64,000 bases of DNA, taken from positions 1,688,120 through 1,752,119 of the forward strand of contig JAESIW010000020.1 of the NCBI GenBank assembly GCA_016802295.1, in the 5' to 3' direction. This DNA comes from Brachionus rotundiformis. Its lineage: Eukaryota > Rotifera > Eurotatoria > Ploima > Brachionidae. A program made the position numbers and the translations under genes. The notes below the pieces were generated by a model. The model had not been told where the DNA came from and made no database searches. It saw nothing but the letters and a program-made list of their open reading frames with translations. Positions 20,856-32,903 of this stretch are shown here, piece by piece (the stretch's first letter is position 1; the number at the start of each line of letters is the position of its first letter).

Positions 20856-23800
20856 TTACTACTAAGCTACAACTACAACTACAATTTTACTTTCACTACG
20901 AGACACATAAATATTTTTCTAGCAATTCTATTTATGTTTGTCCATTTTGTTAAATTGTACCAATTGGTCTGCTAAAATATGGCTATCGAAAAGATTTAAA
21001 TTATTTTTATTCAGGATCACCCGAAACAAACAAGTTGTTGGAGTAGAAAATTATTTTTTTTAACTTAACTTTTATTTTCTATTAATTTAGACAAATTAAA
21101 TTAAATTTTTTTAATGATAATTAATAGGCAAACATATTTTAGAAAGCCCCAAATTGAACATTTTTATTTTATTTTCGATATGACAGATAAATTAAATTTT
21201 TTTTTTGGTTCATGTAATAAAAAATATCAAAAATTAAATCCGATCTTTGCTTGTTTAGGTCTTCTATTAACAAACTAAACGTGTCTATATATCGAATATT
21301 AGGATTTAATTAATGTATCAAGATGAATTCTATCAAAAATAATATTTGGTTCAAGTTAATGCAAAATATTTTTATCACAATAATTTTTGCTTCCAATGAA
21401 GCTTAATTTTAGCCGGACTTAATAAGACTCGCTTTCATATAAAGTCATACTCCATCTACTTTACTTATCTGACAAAGCTTTTGTGACATCTTTCTGATTC
21501 AAAAAACGTCACTTTCCAAAATCTGTAAAAAAAAGTCTGATTAAATTTGGTTTTTAATTGCAAATTAATCTTTTTGTGAATAATAATAACAAATAAAACA
21601 TATAAAGTTGGTTTAGTGACTAATTTTATCTAATTGTTAACAGTATTAATAATTTAAGAGATACAATTAAAGACTTTTTTAATTTTTTGATGGAATTTTT
21701 TAAATTAATAGAAAAGATAACTTTATTTTCTAAATTGATTCTTATTACTACTTCACTAAGATTATTTAAAAACTGCAAATATTCTTCAAAAGCACTAATT
21801 AATATTAAATTCTTCTTTATTCATTTTAAAATTTTAGTCCATTCATAATATTCTAAATATCATGTAAATATCAATATTTGTCCACTTGTTTTAATTAATT
21901 TTTTGTTAGATAAATTTTTGAGTAAAAATTGGCCTAAACGCAGTCGTTTGGGACGAACCTTGGATGCCTCCCTAAAATACATTTTTAATAGATGATATCT
22001 AAAATTTCAAGTTAAATAAAATCAAGCAATCATATTAGATAAGTTATTAAACTAGTCTATGAAGTGAAGCAAGGACAACTTTGAATGTTGCCAGAGGATC
22101 TTTTAGGGTCATGATAAACAACTCGCCAATATTTTTAAATTTAACTAAAGATAATTTTTCTATTCAAAAGGCATGATTTTTGGAGTTATTTTATTTTTGA
22201 TTTTTAACGATTTAAAGTATTCTTTTGTCTCTTTTAGGTTAATTTTTGGCTACGATCACGTAGTCTTTGCTAAAGTATTAATCTCTTTTTCGTCCGTACC
22301 TTATAGGCTTTGATTTACACAATCTTGCCTATGAACACACATAGTCACAAGTCAACCTAATTATATTTGGCAGTCTCGAGTCAACAACGCCATTGTGGCT
22401 CTTCACAGCGCTTCCACTTTTTGCCAAAAATGTCTTTTTTTTGTTTTACTCGGTGTCCAACATTTGTTCTTGAAGTGGACAGCGAATAACAAAATTGCTC
22501 TTTTATTTTTATGATTTGTTTTTGTCAAAATGAGAACAATAAACTAAAATCTAATTGGCATATTTTTGCCAAGATTTATTCTAATTCTAATTATTATTAG
22601 AGATCAATTAAGCCAAGAGAGAGAGAGAGAGAGAGAAAAAATAAAGAGAAATAGAGAAAGGGAGGAAAAAGCAAACTCAATTAAAATTCTTGAACGTAAA
22701 TGATACGCTTGTAGGAGAAAAATTGGAATAAATTAGTTAACCGAGTGGTATCGAAACTTAATTAATGATAGGAATCGTGTGTTATTTGTATTTGTCAAAC
22801 AAAATGAATAAATTTTTTTCTTATTATTTTTTTATTAAAAATCAAAATGATAATAGCAAGTTGAATTTTGAATTTGTGTGTACCTTCATTAAAACGTGTA
22901 TTTCTTAATAAATTTATTTTTAATATTTACTTTTATTATTAAAATATGCTAATTTATTTAAGGTAATTAAGCAAAAATTCTAATTAGAGCAACAAGCAAG
23001 CAACACAAAAATAGAGAAGATTCTCGCTTATCTGTCCACCAGCGAGCTATTTGCAGTTGGGATTAGCCAGGACCGATTGTGTAATTGAGCGCGCAAGAAT
23101 GCGACCATTTCCAGTCTGCCGAGGTCTCTGTTTGACTCGGCACTTGGTTTTGATCTTTGCCAAGCAAACACACAATGACATTTAACAAACAAAAATCTTA
23201 TTTAATCTTTAACTCAGGTATTTTTGTCTTAGGCTGGATTAAAATTAATTTAAATCATACTCTTAAGTTGGTTGGTAAAGTTCATTTGTGATTTAGAAAC
23301 AAAATTTAATTTAGAGTGGGATTAGGGGACGAGAGATCGCGGTGGACACTCCGGGTGCCAGCCATACTCTCTCTCTTATTTTTGTTTACACTGGCGATTA
23401 TTTGCTGAGAACCAGTGCTCGACTCTGATTGATTCATGAGAGCTGGTCTCTTCGGCGATCTTGACTTGTTTACACAAGGGTTAGATAATTGCCAATCGCA
23501 ATCAATTTGTTATTTTAAGTCACTGGCATTTCAGGAAGGATTTGATCAATTTGTTTTTCTTTCCGGTCAAATTGCTAGTTCTCATCCAGTTCTGTGGTCA
23601 CAAGTGAAAAATATTCCGTATGTTTAAGTACGGATTAAGCCCCCTCCACACACACACACACATACACACTATTATAAATATAAACAAACTAAATAGGAAT
23701 TTTATTCAATCGAACAAAAGATAGTGTATATATATATATAAATTGTGGTGACAATTTGGCAAAAGAATTTATTTTTTTATTATATTTTTTTTCTAAGTGA

Positions 23801-24274
23801 AATATTTTAATTAATCGTTTTGTTGTCGACCAAGGGCTCGCACTCAGCGAGATTAGACTTGAAACGATAAGCTCTCTTTTTTTGTTGTTGCTATCTTATC
23901 ATTGACCATGATTTGTCCAAAATAGGTCGACTAAATTTTGATTGACTAAAGGATTTCCAAGTTGGAATTCGATTGGACGATAGAGCCTAATTGCTCTAAT
24001 TAGTCAACTCGTTTAATAAAGAGAATAGCTAATAAAATGCTAAAGCCAATCAAATTTAAGTTAGTGATTTGGCTCCTAAATAAAATATAAAACCCAATCA
24101 ACATAAAGCAAAAAGCTCTTTTCTTTCTCTCTCTCTTTTTTTTTTTTTAATTTTTTGCTATTTCGAAACAAAAAAAATAGAAAATTATTTTACCTTTTTA
24201 TTTTTTTGTGCTCGATGTTAACAATTTAATTTAATTTGTTTAGATAACTTGTGATAGATATTTATGAAGCAAAA
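20856..24274. other. Long upstream flank of the tailless-type receptor gene
   Basis: About 3.4 kb with no convincing protein. From about 22960 to 23640 the sequence becomes noticeably less AT-rich, with non-repetitive GC-containing blocks, as expected for promoter, 5' UTR or enhancer DNA of a developmental regulator. Simple repeats are present: (GA)n at 22615-22636, (CA)n at 23646-23669, (TA)n at about 23727-23741 and a CT/T tract near 24126-24150. A TTGTTTAG acceptor-like site at about 24236-24243 lies about 30 bp before the ATG, so a 5' UTR intron is possible. A 63-codon frame at 23436-23627 is unsupported. Confidence 0.5.
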
Positions 24275-26020
24275 ATGGTCGGCAGCACTGGTTTGAGTAG
24301 TAGTGGACATCAGCACAGCCACAGTCACCATGCGTACACGCCGTCGAGTCGGATATTGACCGACGTGCCGTGCAAAGTATGCCACGACAATTCAAGCGGC
24401 AAACATTATGGCATATTCGCGTGCGACGGCTGCGCCGGCTTTTTCAAGCGTTCGATCAGGCGCAACCGTCAGTACGTGTGCAAGAACAAGGGCCAAGGCG
24501 GTTGCCAAGTGGACAAAACGCACCGTAATCAGTGCCGAGCGTGCCGGTTGAAAAAGTGCGTCGAGGCCGGCATGAACCGAGATGGTAAGTCCATTTTGCC
24601 AACCATCATATTCTCTTTTGACCATTAACTAGCCATTCCATTCTAATTAAATAAAAAATTATATTTAATCTATTTCACATGTAAATCTTAACTAAAAACA
24701 TTATCTATTTGTCAAATAAATAAAATATTTTTGTACAAGTGCGGATATTTGCGTTCATTTATCTCTTATTTTATTTTGCATTATCACGATCTAATTAAAT
24801 TCTAATTAAATAGCTGTTCAGCATGAGCGAGGTCCGCGCAACTCGACCATTCGTCGCCAAATGGCCATTCTAATGAAAGAGTCAAACGACATACTTTCCA
24901 ATGTGTACAGAACATCGCCTGCTCTTTTCCAACGTTTCATACCACCAGTACATCATCATTTGCAGCAAGCGGCAGCTCTATCTCTCCAAGTGCCCACCTC
25001 AGGCGGCTTTCACTTCCAAAATTTTCCACTTCAGTCCCACCACGAGCTAAACACGTCCGACTCGAGCACGCCGCCCTCTCTCTCGCCCACCCAATCCGAC
25101 CAACAGTCCTCCCCGCTAGAGTACACCATGCCAACGCCGTCGCGCTCTCCAGCCCAGCCGCCACCCTCTCAGTCCAAGCTGCCCTACGACATCAGCAGTT
25201 TTGTCAACAGTCCCGAGACTGTGTGCGAAACAGCCGCCAGACTTTTGTTCATGTGTGTCCGCTGGGCAAAAAGCATACCTTCGTTTGTCAATTTGGACAT
25301 GACAGATCAAGTATGTATTCCAATTAGCTTGTTATTTTGATAGAGACCTCGCTTGAGAGTTGTTATGCAATCTAGTTAGCTAAGTTGTCAACGCTCAAGT
25401 GAATTGATCAGATTATTTGATTGATTGATTAACTTTTGTTATTTTAGCTGTCATTGTTGGAAGAGAGCTGGCGAGATATATTCATCTTATCAGCAGCTCA
25501 GTACCAATTGTCAATAGACATAGGGCCTCTGATGACCAACGCAGGCCTCACGCCCGACCAATGCCAGTCAGACAAGCTGTTCAAGACAATGACCGAGATC
25601 AAGAATCTACAGGACATAATACTCAAGTTCAAACAGGCACAGGTGGACGCGACCGAATACGCATGCCTCAAAGCGGTCAGCTTGTTCAAAACAAACGAGA
25701 TGTCCTCGGCCAGTTCGTCCACGTCTACTCTGGACTCGAGCGGCTCCAGGCCTGGCTCGCCTGCCGACAAGTCCGCCCAGCTAAAAGACTTGACGCACAT
25801 TCAAACCATTCAGGAGCAAACTCAGGTCACTCTAAGCAAGTACGAAACCCAAATGTACCCGACTCAGCCGTTCAGGTTCGGCAAGCTGCTCATACTCTTG
25901 CCAATGCTGAAGGGTGTCAGCACCCAAACAATTGAACAAGTGTTTTTCAAAAAGACCATTGGCAACATATCAATTGACAGGGTTATACTGGACATGTACA
26001 AATCTCAAGTTACTCATTAA
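24275..26020 (+). CDS. NR2E1: Tailless/TLX-type orphan nuclear receptor
   Basis: Three exons (24275-24584, 24814-25310, 25448-26020) join in phase to 459 residues. The N-terminus is His/Ser-rich. The DNA-binding domain reads DVPCKVCHDNSSGKHYG, CDGCAGFFKRSIRR (tailless-type P box with Ala) and the second finger QVDKTHRNQCRACRLKKC, followed by the NR2E signature DAVQHERGPRNSTIRR. A long Ser/Pro/Gln-rich hinge precedes the ligand-binding domain (from ETVCETAARLLFMCVRWAKS). The C-terminus ISIDRVILDMYKS matches TLX-like tails that lack a classical activating helix. The domain also carries a Ser-rich insertion (EMSSASSSTSTLDSSGS). Tailless/TLX is a transcriptional repressor in head and brain patterning and neural stem cells. 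Codon use is much more GC-rich than in neighbours. The ATG at 24275 was chosen because upstream in-frame codons begin only with GTG. Confidence 0.97.
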
Positions 26021-26810
26021 GTTTTTTTTTTATTATTTTTTTTTCAAACCGAATCGTTTCGTTTTTTTATAATTAATTTTTAATTTTTGCCTAACTTTTT
26101 TTTTATTGTATCTCTTCACTTTTTTTTATTTTTAATTCACCTGAAAAAAAATGACTATGAAAAACAAAATCAAATTTTGTTTCAATTAAGATTTTTTTAT
26201 TTTGTTAATTTTATTGTTTGCAAGAGATTTTATTGTTTAGGAAAATATTTAATTTTTATTATTTCTTCTTTCTTCTACTTCTTCTTCAACTTTTTACTTT
26301 TTTTTCGTATTTTTTTCTAAACTAGAATTTTTTTCTTAATTGAAAATAAATTTTCAAATATTTAAATAAATTAACTTTTATTGCTAGATTTGCTAAAATT
26401 GTTATTTATTTTTCAAAAAGCTAAAAAGTCTACCTAAATCAAAAATTTTACCACTTTCTGATTTGATCTTAGATTTGATTTTTTTCAAATTGGTTGTTTT
26501 AATTAGACAAACTAATTTCACCAGGTAAAGAGTACGCTTCAGATCAGCTCGTCGCAATAAGACAAAGTTTATGACACCTGCAAGTATCGGTGCATGCAAT
26601 AAATTTGAGCCAAGAGGAGTCGAAAAACTTGCAACAATTTAACTCTCTTGGAACAGTAACTTCAATGCCAACTGGTCATTTCACTACTTTTTATTCTAAT
26701 TTTTTTGATAAATTTTCAAATTGATAAAATAGTAAGATTTGATCCAAAATAAAAAGCTATACCAAAATTAATTACTAAATTTGTTCTTATTAAAAAAACT
26801 GTTCTATTAA
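26021..26810. other. 3' flank of the tailless-type gene
   Basis: Very T-rich sequence directly after the stop, probably 3' UTR, followed by AT-rich spacer. A short antisense frame at 26402-26599 has no recognisable features. Confidence 0.4.
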
Positions 26811-27026
26811 CACTAGAAAGCCCGAGGGGTTTTTAAAACCCATTTTTAAAAAAATATAAACTTGAATATTATCTCAAAGAAATAAAGTTATCTAAAATTA
26901 ATCAAAGAAATTTAAATTCATCTTGTAATACTTAAATTTTCTAATCATATTTTAAGTGATTTTTTTCTATTTCTTTTGATATTTTAATTTGAAATTTTTG
27001 TAATTAATCAGCCGGGCTTTATAGTG
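26811..27026. mobile_element. piggyBac-like MITE, copy 1 (216 bp, TTAA flanks)
   Basis: The element starts CACTAGAAAGCCCG and ends with the near-perfect inverse CGGGCTTTATAGTG. It is flanked on both sides by TTAA (26807-26810 and 27027-27030), the hallmark target duplication of piggyBac transposons, whose ends also carry CTAGAAAG. The interior is AT-rich and non-coding, so it depends on a transposase elsewhere. A related copy is at 51861-52045. Confidence 0.8.
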
Positions 27027-29023
27027 TTAATGTCCATTCATCAGGTTAAACCATGTTCCTATCTCTGGCATAACATTTGCTTAGCAAATTGAATTCGATA
27101 TTTGGTCATTTATTTCTAGTTAAAATTGAATATATTTTGCCCAATCAAAAGTATATATGAAGTTAAACAAATTAAAAATAATATTTTGTCCAACATCTAA
27201 ACTCTTAGCTAAGCAAAAAACAAATGATAGTAGAAGTTTATGTAATTTGTTGACAAAGTCTTTATCATAAAGCAAAAATCAAAACTAAAGTTAAAATTAT
27301 AAATTATTTTTTAGACTTTTTAGGTTGTTTATTAAAATTCTCTTCGAAAATGCTTGTTTTTCAAAATTAAAAATAAACTAATTACGTGATAAAATGACCA
27401 TAAATAATTTATTTATTTTAAAATTTAAATTCTCATAATTTTATGCTTTATTATGTTGGTTATGTTTTTGGAAGCAAAAAGTCACGGTGGCATATTTCAT
27501 AATTAGCCTTGTTATAAACCATTTTTCAGATTGTTTTCAATTTCAATTTTTTTAAAGATAATTAATTATCCAAAAGAAAATAAGAACATTTATTAATTTA
27601 AATTTTTAACACTCAAAAACAAAGATCCAATAAAAGAGTGCATACCAAATTTTTAACAAGCTAAACCATCAAAATTGTTTTCTAATTAAAAGCATTTAAA
27701 TTAAATTTTGAAAAATTGGGCCTCTGCTAAAAATAAATTAAGTTTCAAATACTTCATTGGCTTACCAGCTAATTAACAACTGCATTTTGGACTCAAAATA
27801 TTCCCAATTAGTCCGAGTAACTACTAGTTTTAGAACTTTTAATTATAAAATGTTATCATGATTTTTAAATTTGCTTAATTTAATACACTAATTACAGTCT
27901 GTAAATATATTTTATTTTAATTTCAATATCTTTTTTTGCTAAAATCATAAAGTTGAATAATTTTCAAGTTGTTTAATAACCTCAAGTACTTGAACGTGAT
28001 TTTAAGAGTTTATATTTTATGATGTTTGTTTTTTGTTTATTAATTGTAGGGTTCTTGGAGATAAATTATTTGAAAAGCGAATGGTCCAGCGAGCTTTAAG
28101 TGAACGCTTTTTAAGCCAAGATTAAGTGTTGCATAATTTGTAATGGATTTATTTAGAGTAGTATTTAAAATTGTATTAGTAACGATTTTAAGGAATTAAG
28201 TGGAATTATGTTTATAAGTGATTAAGTGATCATTCAAGTTGCTCAGAGTGATGAGCATTTAGCTATTTTTGACACTTTAAGATGGACAAACAAACTCCTG
28301 TCATTTAAAGTATCCAGTTTCAGCTCAAGCTATCAAAAAACAAAAAACTAATTAATTTTTTTTTCTAGATCAAAACAAGATTTTCACGGGGGCGATTGTC
28401 TAAACCTGATTATTCCCTTGTTAAAAATCGTTTAGTGCTCAAATAAATATTTACTTGAGAATTATCGAAATACTTGGACACATAAAAATGTGCCCAGCGC
28501 GGCTTATTGACCTGAAACGAGCAATTTGGTCCAATTTATTCCGACCGAGTTGGCTGAATAAACAAAACCAGTGACACCACGATCACATGCACTCAATTAT
28601 ACAATTGAGATTTACTGGTAATTACACTTATCGCGGCTGTGTCTTTAATCTTTCGTGTCATTTCGTTCCGTGTTGTTATTCAAAATATTTGCTCAGTTTA
28701 TGATTACTAAAACAATTAAATCGATACTTTGAGTCTTCAATAACAAGCCAAAAATGTTTTCGTTTGTCTAATCTTTTAATTAGTTTTTTCTTTCAAACGA
28801 ATCTATTGTTTGTCCTTTCAAATAATCGATTACTATTTGAGTATACATGTTAAACTAATCAAATATTAAACACGAAAATAAGAATTAGATAATTTAATAC
28901 TTGATTTTGTTGTTTGATTGCCACCGAATATGTTAAATATGTGTATCATTAAATTTTAATTTAGTAGAAATGTTGGATCAATGGCGGCCCGATTTTTCCC
29001 GCCAGAAAAATACTTATTTGATA
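27027..29023. other. Long non-coding flank downstream of the tailless-type gene
   Basis: No coding signal. A less AT-rich block at about 28490-28690 (containing CCCAGCGCGGCTTATTGACC and later TTATCGCGGCTGTG) and a short GC-rich patch at about 28980-29005 (GGCGGCCCG, CCCGCC) stand out. These could be regulatory elements of the receptor gene; this is inference from composition only. Confidence 0.4.
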
Positions 29024-29425
29024 TTATTTAAAAGATGAGAACTTTACTTTATTCTATTAAATTTGACACTAAATAAGTTTATATTAGAATAAATAAAATA
29101 TATTTTTTTATTTTATAAATTTTTTGCTTGGCTAAAATAATTCAATCCCATCTGGGTGATAAATAATTAATTGATTAAATTTCTATTTTAACTATATTTT
29201 AGACAGTCTTTAAATTTTTGATAAATTTTTTATTTGAGAAAAGAAATTATTTAAAAGATGAAAACTTTACTTTATTCTATTAATTTTGACATAAAATAAG
29301 TCTACATATTTTTTTATTTTATAAATTTTTTACTTGGCTAAAAACATCCAATACTATCTGGATGGTAAATGATTAATTGATTAAATTTCTATTCTATATA
29401 TCAAGACAGTCTTAAAATTTTTGAA
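29024..29425. repeat. Imperfect tandem duplication, two units of about 200 bp
   Basis: The unit at 29024-29222 is repeated at 29247-29425 (offset about 223 bp). Shared blocks in order include TTATTTAAAAGATGA, AACTTTACTTTATTCTATTAA, TTTTTTATTTTATAAATTTTTT, ATCTGG, TAATTGATTAAATTTCTATT and GACAGTCTT. Differences and small indels are scattered, so the duplication is old. No coding content. Confidence 0.75.
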
Positions 29426-30264
29426 AAGTTATTTTAAAATCAACTCCCGACTTGTCCTCTTGTTGGCAAATCTTCTCTTTTGATCCAATAAAAGTCTTTA
29501 TGTAAACACAAAATTCTTTTTTGGTTTTGTTTTTATAAAAATTTTGATATTCTACTAAGATCCAAATAAATGAAAATGAATAATTAATTAAATATATAAG
29601 AAATCTTTAAGTCCTATTTGTTTTAATCTTTATATAATAACATTAAATTGAAAATTTATATTAAAATTTTTTATTTGTAATTATTTAAAAAATAGTAATT
29701 ATGTAAATTTTCTTGTCTTAATCTTTTTTCTTTTTAATTCAAAAAATAATGAAAAAAATTAATTTTATACAGGACATTAATAATATATTACTATGAAATT
29801 TTAATTTTGAAAATATTTTTTAATAATTTCTGATTGATTAAAATTGAATATATAATATTATCATCTAAATGCTTCCGTAATTGTGCGAAGAAAACTAAAT
29901 AGTATATTATCAATATATTGAAAATGTATGATGTTAATCAGGGTGGAACCCAGACAAATTGGAATGCGAATCCTTCCTTTCTTGGTTCAAATAATATAAA
30001 TCAAAAAAACTTTTTTATAAGATTTTCTAAACAAAATTCATATTTGTTAAAGTGACTTATTCACAAAAATAAGATTTTATCAGCTATAAGAATTTTCAAA
30101 ATTCAAATCCCGCTATAATTTAAGTAAATTTTTAAGTTTTAATAATTGTATAATGATCTCATATGATTGAGTATCATAATTTTTCAGTATGGTATTCGTA
30201 TTTTTTTCATTTTAAGTACTTGTCCAAGCCATCACAGTCTTTTATTTTTGATACATTGACAAAT

Positions 30265-30535
30265 TGACTCTGACTTCAGGCTACCAGTTTAAAAGGTGTC
30301 CAGGCTAGTAGTAGTTGAATCAGCTGCCATTTAATACTAAGTGATTACAAGATCAAAAGTTCAAATCATACTAGAAGAAGTGAATGTCTGATCGGGATCA
30401 TTTGTACTTTGGCTCTTATGGAAGCGCGTAGGGCTAACTAGCCATCCACACAAGTATAAAAGATTTTGTAAAAAAAGGCTACTAAGAAATCAAAGCTTGT
30501 AACTAGAACAAAAAAAAACAAACAAAATGAAGCTG
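30265..30535 (+). mobile_element. Possible tRNA-derived SINE
   Basis: A less AT-rich block in a desert. A B-box-like AGTTCAAATCA (30359-30369) lies about 55 bp after an A-box-like GGCTAGTAGTAGTTG (30303-30317). The two therefore sit at tRNA-like spacing. A non-tRNA body follows (GATCGGGATC, GGAAGCGCGTAGGG), then a short A-rich tail near 30507-30525. The cloverleaf itself does not fold well, so an intact tRNA is excluded. No second copy was seen in the window. Confidence 0.35.
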
Positions 30536-31637
30536 TAACAGATTAGTTTTGAACAATAAATTGATTTAAATCGATATATATATTTAATTTTTGAAAAAAA
30601 AATCTAAAATTTTAAATAAAAAAATTTATTATCATTTTTTAATTATTTAGTCTCAAAAAATTATAAAAAAGGCTCTAATTAACTCTTTGAATGTGAATAC
30701 ATGTTTAGATATTTAGAACTTGTTTTTATTTTTCTATTTTTCAATTTAAATTAGTTAAATTATCTCTAAGGAGATTTATTGTTTAAGGTAATTTATTTTG
30801 TCAAATAATTAATTCTTAAATTTTGATAAAATAAAAGTTTTTGATTCTGTTCATAAAAAAGAAACAATAAAGTTAAATTAAAATTAAATACTTTGAAAAA
30901 AGCATACAGACGCATTTAAAATGTTTATTCAAATCAATTAATTTTATTAAAAAAAATCAAAATAAATTTTAAATATCAAGCTAAGTATTAAACTTTTGAT
31001 TTTGATTTGTTGATTCAATTTTTCAGCAATTACTTAAATATTGTGTAATAATTTGAAAAATTTTTTTTGTTTATTTTTTTTTGGTGGAAAATTTACTTTA
31101 AAACTACAAGTTTTTAAGTTAATAAAAATACCAAATAAACACAAAAATTAGAGTAAAAAAATTTAAAATTTTTTAATTTTTGATTTCTTTGTAACCATTT
31201 TGGTTTTACTAAACTAAAAACAAATTTGGAAAAATTATTATTTATATTAAAAATTATAGTTATTATCATATATCTTAAAAATCTTAATCTTTAAGTTACA
31301 AACAAATAATACAAAATTGACAAGACATTAATACTTTGATTAAAAATCTAAAAATATACCTTACTAAAAAGCTTCGAGAATAAAATATGAGATTTATTGG
31401 GATTTAAATCTCTTGGATTATTAAAATATCATCAATTTCCTAGTCGTGTTCAAAACTGTTTTTAAATTAGAATCTACTTTATCTACTCACTTTTGGTTTA
31501 GAATTTCATATCAAGTTTAAAAATGTATTTTTCTTTGATGAATAAAAATAATTAAAAATAAATTTATTGAAATATTAAAAAATATTTTAAATTAAAAAAA
31601 TTTATGTGATCATCATAATCCTCTTTTTATATAAATT
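30536..31637. other. Gene-free AT-rich spacer
   Basis: About 1.1 kb of extremely AT-rich DNA between the possible SINE and the 7TM receptor gene. Nothing recognisable. Confidence 0.5.
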
Positions 31638-32645
31638 TTAAACATTTTTACATAATAAAATAATTTTTATTTTAAAACGATTTAATCTTTCGAGCATAGT
31701 AGCTCTATTTGGATGATACAATACAGCGATTATTGGTATTATTGAGATTGCTGACAAAATATAGATTCTAAAAAAGGGTCTCCAATAGTGGAAAATAATT
31801 AAAAAATGTGGAATTATATTACGTAGAGTAAAAATTGACAAAATAATTGAAGTAGCTATTACTGATAGACACATTAATGCAAATTGATTAGCGAATCTTT
31901 TTTGTTTTTTAAAATTTTTTAATTCACTCAAAGTCTTGGATTCGAATATTTTTTCATTTTGGCTTGGTTCAGACACGGAAAAGAATATTCTATCAACAAA
32001 TGAATGTTGTTTGATTTTGTATCCAACTTGTTTCAGTTTTCTGAGAATGTTCACATAAATAATCACCACTGAAACTGCCGGGCCAATTATCATGAAAAAA
32101 TAGTTAAATAGAAAATACATTAGAGTATTGGAAAATATGGGTGAAAATCCGTCCAAACACATAAATGAACTTTTAGTAGTTTCAAAAAGATTCTTGGATA
32201 TTAGGGGAAAAGTAATGGAAATAAACCAAATTATTAAAATTGGAGTAATCAATAAAATATTTGATGAATTTATTTTTAAATATAACTTTATATTGTGCGC
32301 AGCGATACACCGATGTACTGCGATTAATAAAATTGAATAACTTCTTATATAGGAAGCAAATACCCATGCTATTTCAAAAAATGAGCATAAAATTTCATTT
32401 ACCATTTCATCTTTGAATGCTGGATGGTCGCCGAATATGAAAAAAAATGTTAATAGACAATAGATAAGATTTACAATACATGCATGATTTACAAATATCA
32501 AGGTTTTTTTTTGAAGTTCCTTCATCCAAATCAAAAGGACGATATAGACAAGATGCACAAGGACACTTGCATACCTAAATATGTGATCTATTGTGATAAA
32601 CACCTGAAATAAGTAATCGACTTGAGTGATATTGGTAGAATTCAT
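31638..32645 (-). CDS. Orphan rhodopsin-like seven-transmembrane receptor
   Basis: Single exon, 335 residues. The frame is open upstream only through non-ATG codons; the first ATG is at 32645 (MNSTNITQVDYLF), which also places an N-glycosylation sequon (NST) at the extracellular N-terminus. Seven hydrophobic helices are visible. TM2 begins near FVNHACIVNLIY, and a Cys before TM3 (EILCSFFEIAW) can pair with a Cys in the second extracellular loop (SFMCLDGFS). TM3 ends with an HRC/HRCIAA sequence in place of DRY. TM7 ends with a degraded NPxxY (AVLYHPNRATML). The third intracellular loop carries the basic/acidic segment between TM5 and TM6. It looks like a divergent peptide- or nematode-chemoreceptor-type class A GPCR; ligand unknown. 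Confidence 0.8.
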   Translation of the reverse strand: MNSTNITQVDYLFQVFITIDHIFRYASVLVHLVYIVLLIWMKELQKKTLIFVNHACIVNLIYCLLTFFFIFGDHPAFKDEMVNEILCSFFEIAWVFASYIRSYSILLIAVHRCIAAHNIKLYLKINSSNILLITPILIIWFISITFPLISKNLFETTKSSFMCLDGFSPIFSNTLMYFLFNYFFMIIGPAVSVVIIYVNILRKLKQVGYKIKQHSFVDRIFFSVSEPSQNEKIFESKTLSELKNFKKQKRFANQFALMCLSVIATSIILSIFTLRNIIPHFLIIFHYWRPFFRIYILSAISIIPIIAVLYHPNRATMLERLNRFKIKIILLCKNV

Positions 32646-32903
32646 TTTTTCTATTTTTTTCGAAATTGATTTCCAAATAAAATGAAAAAATAAAATCACT
32701 CTCTTTATGGTTTATTTTTATAGACAATTTTTCTTTAAAGTGATTATATATAATATCAATTGACAATTTCTTGATTGACTGTATTAAAAGAGACAATTCA
32801 TTTAATTTTAGCGTATAATAAGAATTTATTTAAAAATTAAATTTTGCTTGTCTAAAAAATTTATAAAAAATTTAGTATAAAATGTAATTGAGGAAATTCT
32901 TAA

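Noticed and set aside
22615..22636. GA repeat as a special element
   Set aside because: Simple microsatellite; common near promoters and not informative alone.
23436..23627. 63-codon frame upstream of the tailless-type gene
   Set aside because: Short, no domain or signal; more likely part of a 5' UTR or promoter region.
24392..25935. Several long frames overlapping the tailless-type exons in other frames and on the opposite strand
   Set aside because: Shadow frames created by GC-rich coding sequence; the nuclear receptor frame explains the region fully.
30301..30372. Functional tRNA gene
   Set aside because: Boxes A and B are approximate and the arms do not pair into a cloverleaf; kept only as a possible SINE.
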